Shown in pieces: positions 60,726 through 64,000 of a DNA stretch of 64,000 bases. The stretch lies in contig NZ_QPFB01000001.1 in assembly GCF_004348115.1 (NCBI RefSeq), positions 2,094,773-2,158,772 on the forward strand, written 5' to 3'. Position 1 is the first letter of the stretch; each line of letters begins with the position of its first letter. The notes beneath the pieces are model-generated. The model worked only from the letters and a program-made list of their open reading frames with translations. It made no database searches and was not told where the DNA came from. The DNA comes from Stenotrophomonas sp. ATCM1_4. GTDB taxonomy: Bacteria > Pseudomonadota > Gammaproteobacteria > Xanthomonadales > Xanthomonadaceae. A program made the translations under genes and the position numbers.

Positions 60726-61408
60726 CAGTGCTTCTCCTTGTCGCCTGATACTTGGGGGATGAAAACGTCCAACGCTGGCAGGTCGGCTTCGCCAACCACC
60801 AGGTAATGATTGTGTTGCGGGAAATACTGGACCAGGCGCACGCGGTCACCGCGCACGAAACGGCTGCCCGGCTGCGCACGCACCTGCAGGATCAGGCCGG
60901 CACCGCCATCGTCGACGCTGGCGTAGCCCTGCTCGGCGGTGACTTCCGGCGAGGAGACCCGCCCGGCCTTGCCGAGGATGGACTCCTGCGGCACCGCGCG
61001 CAGCTTCATCAGGAAACGACGGATCGGGCGCAGCACCCATGCCGACACCACGGCGCCCGGGACCAAGGCAGCGATTGCCACTGCCGTGCCCACGCCCCAG
61101 CGCAGCAGCGCCGGCAACGGCTGCAGGAAGAACAACTGCACCAGATAGGTGATCGACCAGCCAAAGAACGCCAGCAGCAGGACCACCAGCATGGTCGGCG
61201 CCCCGCCAAGGCCCATGCGCGCGAACATGCCCGCAAGCCCGGTCGCGCCGGCGTCACCGGAGTGGAAATCCGCGCCATCGCCACTACCGATGCCCCCATC
61301 GTCGACGATGCCGGTCGCAGCCAGCAGCCAATAGATGACGGCAAAACACAGTACGACGCTGTAAGGCAGCGTCGGATAGGACAGCGCTACTTCCAAGAAT
61401 TCCGCCAT
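60725..61408 (-). CDS. YqiJ-type membrane protein with C-terminal OB-fold
   Basis: The 227-residue product has three membrane segments ('LPYSVVLCFAVIYWLLAATG', 'PTMLVVLLLAFFGWSITYLV', 'GVGTAVAIAALVPGAVVSAW') and a C-terminal beta-rich OB/NfeD-like domain ('GYASVDDGGAGLILQVRAQP', 'RGDRVRLVQYFPQHNHYLVV'). NfeD-like partners commonly pair with flotillins. The ATG at 61408 follows GGAAAGG. It is first in the five-gene set; the 216 bp before it would carry the promoter. Confidence 0.9.
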   Translation of the reverse strand: MAEFLEVALSYPTLPYSVVLCFAVIYWLLAATGIVDDGGIGSGDGADFHSGDAGATGLAGMFARMGLGGAPTMLVVLLLAFFGWSITYLVQLFFLQPLPALLRWGVGTAVAIAALVPGAVVSAWVLRPIRRFLMKLRAVPQESILGKAGRVSSPEVTAEQGYASVDDGGAGLILQVRAQPGSRFVRGDRVRLVQYFPQHNHYLVVGEADLPALDVFIPQVSGDKEKH

Positions 61409-61624
61409 GCACCCTTTCCTTGTGGCACCCGGCCGCCGTGCGGACCGCCCTGCACTCCTTGCCTGAAGTGATACGCGTGGTTCCCCATCCGCCGGCATCC
61501 GTGCTTTCGCCGATTTCCCGATGATAAGGGAATTGCCGTGACGACAACGACCAGGTCCACGGTTTTCATCGGGAATGTGCGTACCGTCGCCGGCATCTGC
61601 GGCCATTCAGTCAATTGCAATGAC
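61409..61624. promoter_or_regulatory. Spacer between trpF and the flotillin set
   Basis: This 216-bp stretch is downstream of trpF and upstream of the YqiJ-type gene, both on the minus strand. It contains an inverted repeat TTCCCGAT/ATCGGGAA (about 45 bp apart, near 61520-61581) and a TATCAT hexamer near 61525 on the minus strand that could be a -10 element. No strong terminator for trpF is seen. Confidence 0.35.
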
Positions 61625-62284
61625 TCAGTCCTGCGCCGGCTGCGCGTCCGCGCGCCGCACTTCCTCGACGAACTGGCGCATCCGGTAGCCGTCCTTCAGG
61701 CCGGGCGCCGATTCGATGCCGCTGGATACGTCCACGCCCCACGGCTGGGTCGCGAGCACCGCGTCATGGACATTGTCAGGGGTGATCCCGCCGGCCAACA
61801 GGTAGGGACGATGCACGCCGGGCGGGATCCGCGACCAGTCGAAGGCCACCCCGCTGCCACCGCTGCCGCCCTTGACGTGGCTGTCGAACAGGAAGCCTGC
61901 GGCATGCGGGTACAGCTGCTGCAACCCGCGCGCGGTGACTTCGGCATCGCCGCCCATGGCGATCGCCTTCAGGTAGGGCATGTTGAAGCTGCGGCAGAAC
62001 GTGTCGTCTTCCTCGCCATGGAACTGCAGCAGGGTGGGCCGCACCGCGCGCAGCACCTCACGCACTTCCTCGCGGTTGTTGTTCTGGAACAAAGCGACCA
62101 CGTCCACCATCGGCGCGATGGCCTGGCGCATCGCCCGCGCCTCGGAAGGCGCCACGCGGCGCGCGCTGGACCGGGCAAAGATGAAGCCGATCGCGTCCAC
62201 GCCCAATTCGCTGGCCAGGCGGATGTCGCCGGCCCGGGTCATGCCGCAGAATTTGATGCGGGTACGGAACAAGGTACGGCTCAC
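61625..62284 (-). CDS. trpF: Phosphoribosylanthranilate isomerase
   Basis: TrpF catalyses the isomerisation of phosphoribosylanthranilate in tryptophan synthesis. The 219-residue product has the catalytic Cys in '[17 protein letters not shown]', the Asp in '[17 protein letters not shown]', and the phosphate loop '[16 protein letters not shown]' with '[20 protein letters not shown]'. It overlaps truA by four bases (ATGA) and is separated from trpBA by the flotillin/ATPase set. Confidence 0.97.
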   Translation of the reverse strand: MSRTLFRTRIKFCGMTRAGDIRLASELGVDAIGFIFARSSARRVAPSEARAMRQAIAPMVDVVALFQNNNREEVREVLRAVRPTLLQFHGEEDDTFCRSFNMPYLKAIAMGGDAEVTARGLQQLYPHAAGFLFDSHVKGGSGGSGVAFDWSRIPPGVHRPYLLAGGITPDNVHDAVLATQPWGVDVSSGIESAPGLKDGYRMRQFVEEVRRADAQPAQD

Positions 62285-63054
62285 AGCGTCACCTCTGCCG
62301 GCAGATGCCAGTGTTCAGGATACAACGGCCCGACGAACACCAAGCCCTGCGCAGGCGCGGTCGGCCCGGCCTGGTTGCGGTCACGCCGCGCCAGCACCTC
62401 GCCGATCCAGCCCTCCGGCTTCTCGCCGGCCCCCACCATCAGCAGCGAGCCGACGATGTTGCGCACCATGTGGTGAAGGAACGCATTGGCCTGCACTTCC
62501 ACCTCGACCACCTCGCCCAGGCGCCGCACCGAGATGGCCTGCAGTTCGCGCCGCGCATGCAGGGCCTCGCACTGGGCGCTGCGGAACGCGCTGAAGTCGT
62601 TCTCGCCCAGCAACGCCTGGCCGGCGCGGTGCATGGCATCGGCATCCAGCGCGCGGCGCTCCCAGCTCAGGGTCTGGCGGTACAGCGCCGGCCGCACCTG
62701 GCGGTTGAGGATGCGGTAGCGGTAACGGCGCGCCCTTGCCGAGAAGCGGGCATGGAACGCATCCACCACCGGCACGCACCAGCGCACGCAGACCGAGGGC
62801 GGCAGCCGCGTGGTCGTGCCCAGCACCCAGCCGCGCGGAGCACGGCTGACCTCGGTATCGAAGTGCACCACCTGGCATTCACCGTGCACGCCGGCATCGG
62901 TACGGCCAGCGCAGACCACGCTGATCGGCGCATCGGCCACCGAGGACAACGCGTCCTGCAAGGTGGCCTGCACGCTGGCGCAGCCGCTCTCGCCGAGCTG
63001 CTGCCAGCCCTTGAACTCGCTGCCGTCGTATTCCACGCCCAGCGCGTATCGCAT
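62281..63054 (-). CDS. truA: tRNA pseudouridine(38-40) synthase TruA
   Basis: TruA makes pseudouridine in the anticodon arm. The 257-residue product has '[13 protein letters not shown]', the catalytic Asp53 in '[15 protein letters not shown]', '[20 protein letters not shown]' and '[20 protein letters not shown]'. It lies between a VOC-domain gene and trpF, in the fimV-truA-trpF order of Pseudomonas and relatives. Confidence 0.97.
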   Translation of the reverse strand: MRYALGVEYDGSEFKGWQQLGESGCASVQATLQDALSSVADAPISVVCAGRTDAGVHGECQVVHFDTEVSRAPRGWVLGTTTRLPPSVCVRWCVPVVDAFHARFSARARRYRYRILNRQVRPALYRQTLSWERRALDADAMHRAGQALLGENDFSAFRSAQCEALHARRELQAISVRRLGEVVEVEVQANAFLHHMVRNIVGSLLMVGAGEKPEGWIGEVLARRDRNQAGPTAPAQGLVFVGPLYPEHWHLPAEVTL

Positions 63055-63098
63055 GTTTGAACCTCTTGATTGCAGTCGCCGCGGCCGGGCGCGATGGA

Positions 63099-63458
63099 TC
63101 AGTCGCTGTCGCGCTCGGACCAGATGGCCAGTTCGTTGCCGCCCGGCTCGATGAACTGGAAACGGCGCCCGCCCGGGAAGGTAAACACCGGCTTGACCAC
63201 CTTACCGCCGTGCGCTTCCACCGTGGCCTGCAGCGGCGCCAAGCGCTCGGCATACAGCACCACCAGGGCCGACCCCGCCTCGCTGGTCGACGGCGTGCCG
63301 CGGAAGAAGCCGCCCTGCAAGCCGCCGTCATCGAAGGCGGTGTAGTCCGGGCCGTAATCCTCGAACGTCCAGCCGAACACCTGTTCGAAGAAACGGCGGC
63401 TGGCGGCCGGGTCGCGCGAGGCGAACTCGACATAGTCGATGCGTTGCTCACGTTTCAT
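63099..63458 (-). CDS. VOC (glyoxalase/bleomycin-resistance fold) family protein
   Basis: The 119-residue product has the two beta-alpha-beta-beta-beta units of the VOC fold: '[20 protein letters not shown]' followed by '[18 protein letters not shown]', and '[20 protein letters not shown]' followed by 'NELAIWSE'. Metal-ligand positions are partly kept (Glu in 'FIEPGG'), but the substrate cannot be told. It is placed between fimV and truA, in the same direction, 44 bp before truA. Confidence 0.88.
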   Translation of the reverse strand: MKREQRIDYVEFASRDPAASRRFFEQVFGWTFEDYGPDYTAFDDGGLQGGFFRGTPSTSEAGSALVVLYAERLAPLQATVEAHGGKVVKPVFTFPGGRRFQFIEPGGNELAIWSERDSD

Positions 63459-63467
63459 GCGGTGTCC

Positions 63468-64000
63468 TCAGCCCAGTCGGTTCAGCAGTTCAAGTGCTTC
63501 AGCGCGCGCCTTGGGGTCGGTGCCGACCGCCACTTCGTTGAGCAGGGTACGCGCGGTCTCGGCATCGCCCAGGTCCAGGTAGGCGATCGCCAGTTCCAGC
63601 CGCTCGCGGCCGGCCGGCGCGGGATTGAGCGGCGCCACCGCGGCCATGTCGCCGGCCAGCCAGCCAGCCTCGTCACGGGCGCTGGGTTCGGGGGCCGCCG
63701 GCGTCTCGAGCACCGGCCGGTCGAACTGGCGCGACGCCTCGAACAGCAGCACCGGCTTGGGCTCGTTGCGCGGCTCCGGCACGACTTCCGCGGGCGCGAC
63801 CACCGGCGCGGTCGGCTTCAACCAGGCCGGCATCGGTTCGTCATATGGCGAGGGCTCGGCGACCTGGGGGGCTTGGACAACGGCCGGGGCCTCGGCAACG
63901 TCGTCCCGCCTCGCTTCCTCGAAGGACACCTCGGCCACATCTTCATCATCCAACGGGTCCGCCTCGGCTGGCTCGCCGGCCGCGGTTGCGGCGCCCGCCA
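63468..64000 (-). CDS. fimV: FimV/HubP-like protein, C-terminal part
   Basis: Only the C-terminal 176 or so residues are in the window; the gene continues past base 64000. The visible part is acidic and Pro/Ala-rich, then ends with the small helical FimV C-terminal domain ('GRERLELAIAYLDLGDAETA', 'RTLLNEVAVGTDPKARAEAL', 'ELLNRLG'). FimV/HubP is an inner-membrane, peptidoglycan-binding polar hub needed for type IV pili and pole organisation. The position upstream of truA is the same as in Pseudomonas. Confidence 0.85.
   Translation of the reverse strand, partial: AGAATAAGEPAEADPLDDEDVAEVSFEEARRDDVAEAPAVVQAPQVAEPSPYDEPMPAWLKPTAPVVAPAEVVPEPRNEPKPVLLFEASRQFDRPVLETPAAPEPSARDEAGWLAGDMAAVAPLNPAPAGRERLELAIAYLDLGDAETARTLLNEVAVGTDPKARAEALELLNRLG

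Overview
The window is about 64 kb of a high-GC gammaproteobacterial chromosome. Gene content and order point to the Xanthomonadaceae, most likely Stenotrophomonas or a close relative. The pointers are recN/fur divergent from bamE (omlA), smpB close to ssrA, exbB-exbD-msbA-lpxK-kdsB, a complete 14-gene nuo operon preceded by tpiA-secG-tRNA-Leu, fimV-truA-trpF, and REP-like repeats with arms of the type GGAGCGGC..GCCGCGA. Nearly every large gene is on the minus strand. The identification rests on gene order and protein recognition; no database was searched.

Layout. 1-3.8 kb: recN end, fur, bamE, rnfH, ratA, smpB, an acetyltransferase and a membrane protein of unknown role. 3.9-6.4 kb: tmRNA (ssrA), then a decayed stretch with a frameshifted HTH/DUF805 gene and a DUF2834 gene, then a tRNA cluster (Glu, a Gly/Ala chimera, Gly). 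6.4-18 kb: a chain of overlapping genes running comEC, exbB, exbD, msbA, lpxK, kdsB, a low-molecular-weight phosphatase, an NHL-repeat protein, uvrC, pgsA and tRNA-Gly; it joins competence, LPS export and Kdo activation, DNA repair and phospholipid synthesis. 18-27.4 kb: the transcription/translation operon tRNA-fMet, rimP, nusA, infB, rbfA, truB, rpsO, pnp. 27.5-42.5 kb: NADH dehydrogenase I (nuoA-N). 42.5-51.2 kb: tRNA-Leu, secG, tpiA, a 2-oxoglutarate oxygenase, glmM, accD, trpA, a small lipoprotein, trpB and the divergent regulator trpI.

51.4-61.4 kb holds the least conventional part: a five-gene minus-strand set encoding a YqiJ-type membrane/OB-fold protein, a YqiK-type flotillin, a 1781-residue AAA+ ATPase with a large uncharacterised N-terminal part, a 240-residue helical orphan, and a TelA-family protein. 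It lies between trpF and trpI/trpBA and looks like a membrane-microdomain or envelope-stress machine. 61.6-64 kb returns to trpF, truA, a glyoxalase-fold protein and the C-terminal end of fimV.

The main observations are this flotillin/AAA+/TelA set; a fused tRNA remnant in which 55 nt of tRNA-Gly(GCC) run directly into the last 65 nt of tRNA-Ala(GGC); a broken regulator gene after ssrA; a lipoprotein gene coupled between trpB and trpA; two REP-pair elements; and several RNA hairpins in the ribosomal/transcription operon that look regulatory.
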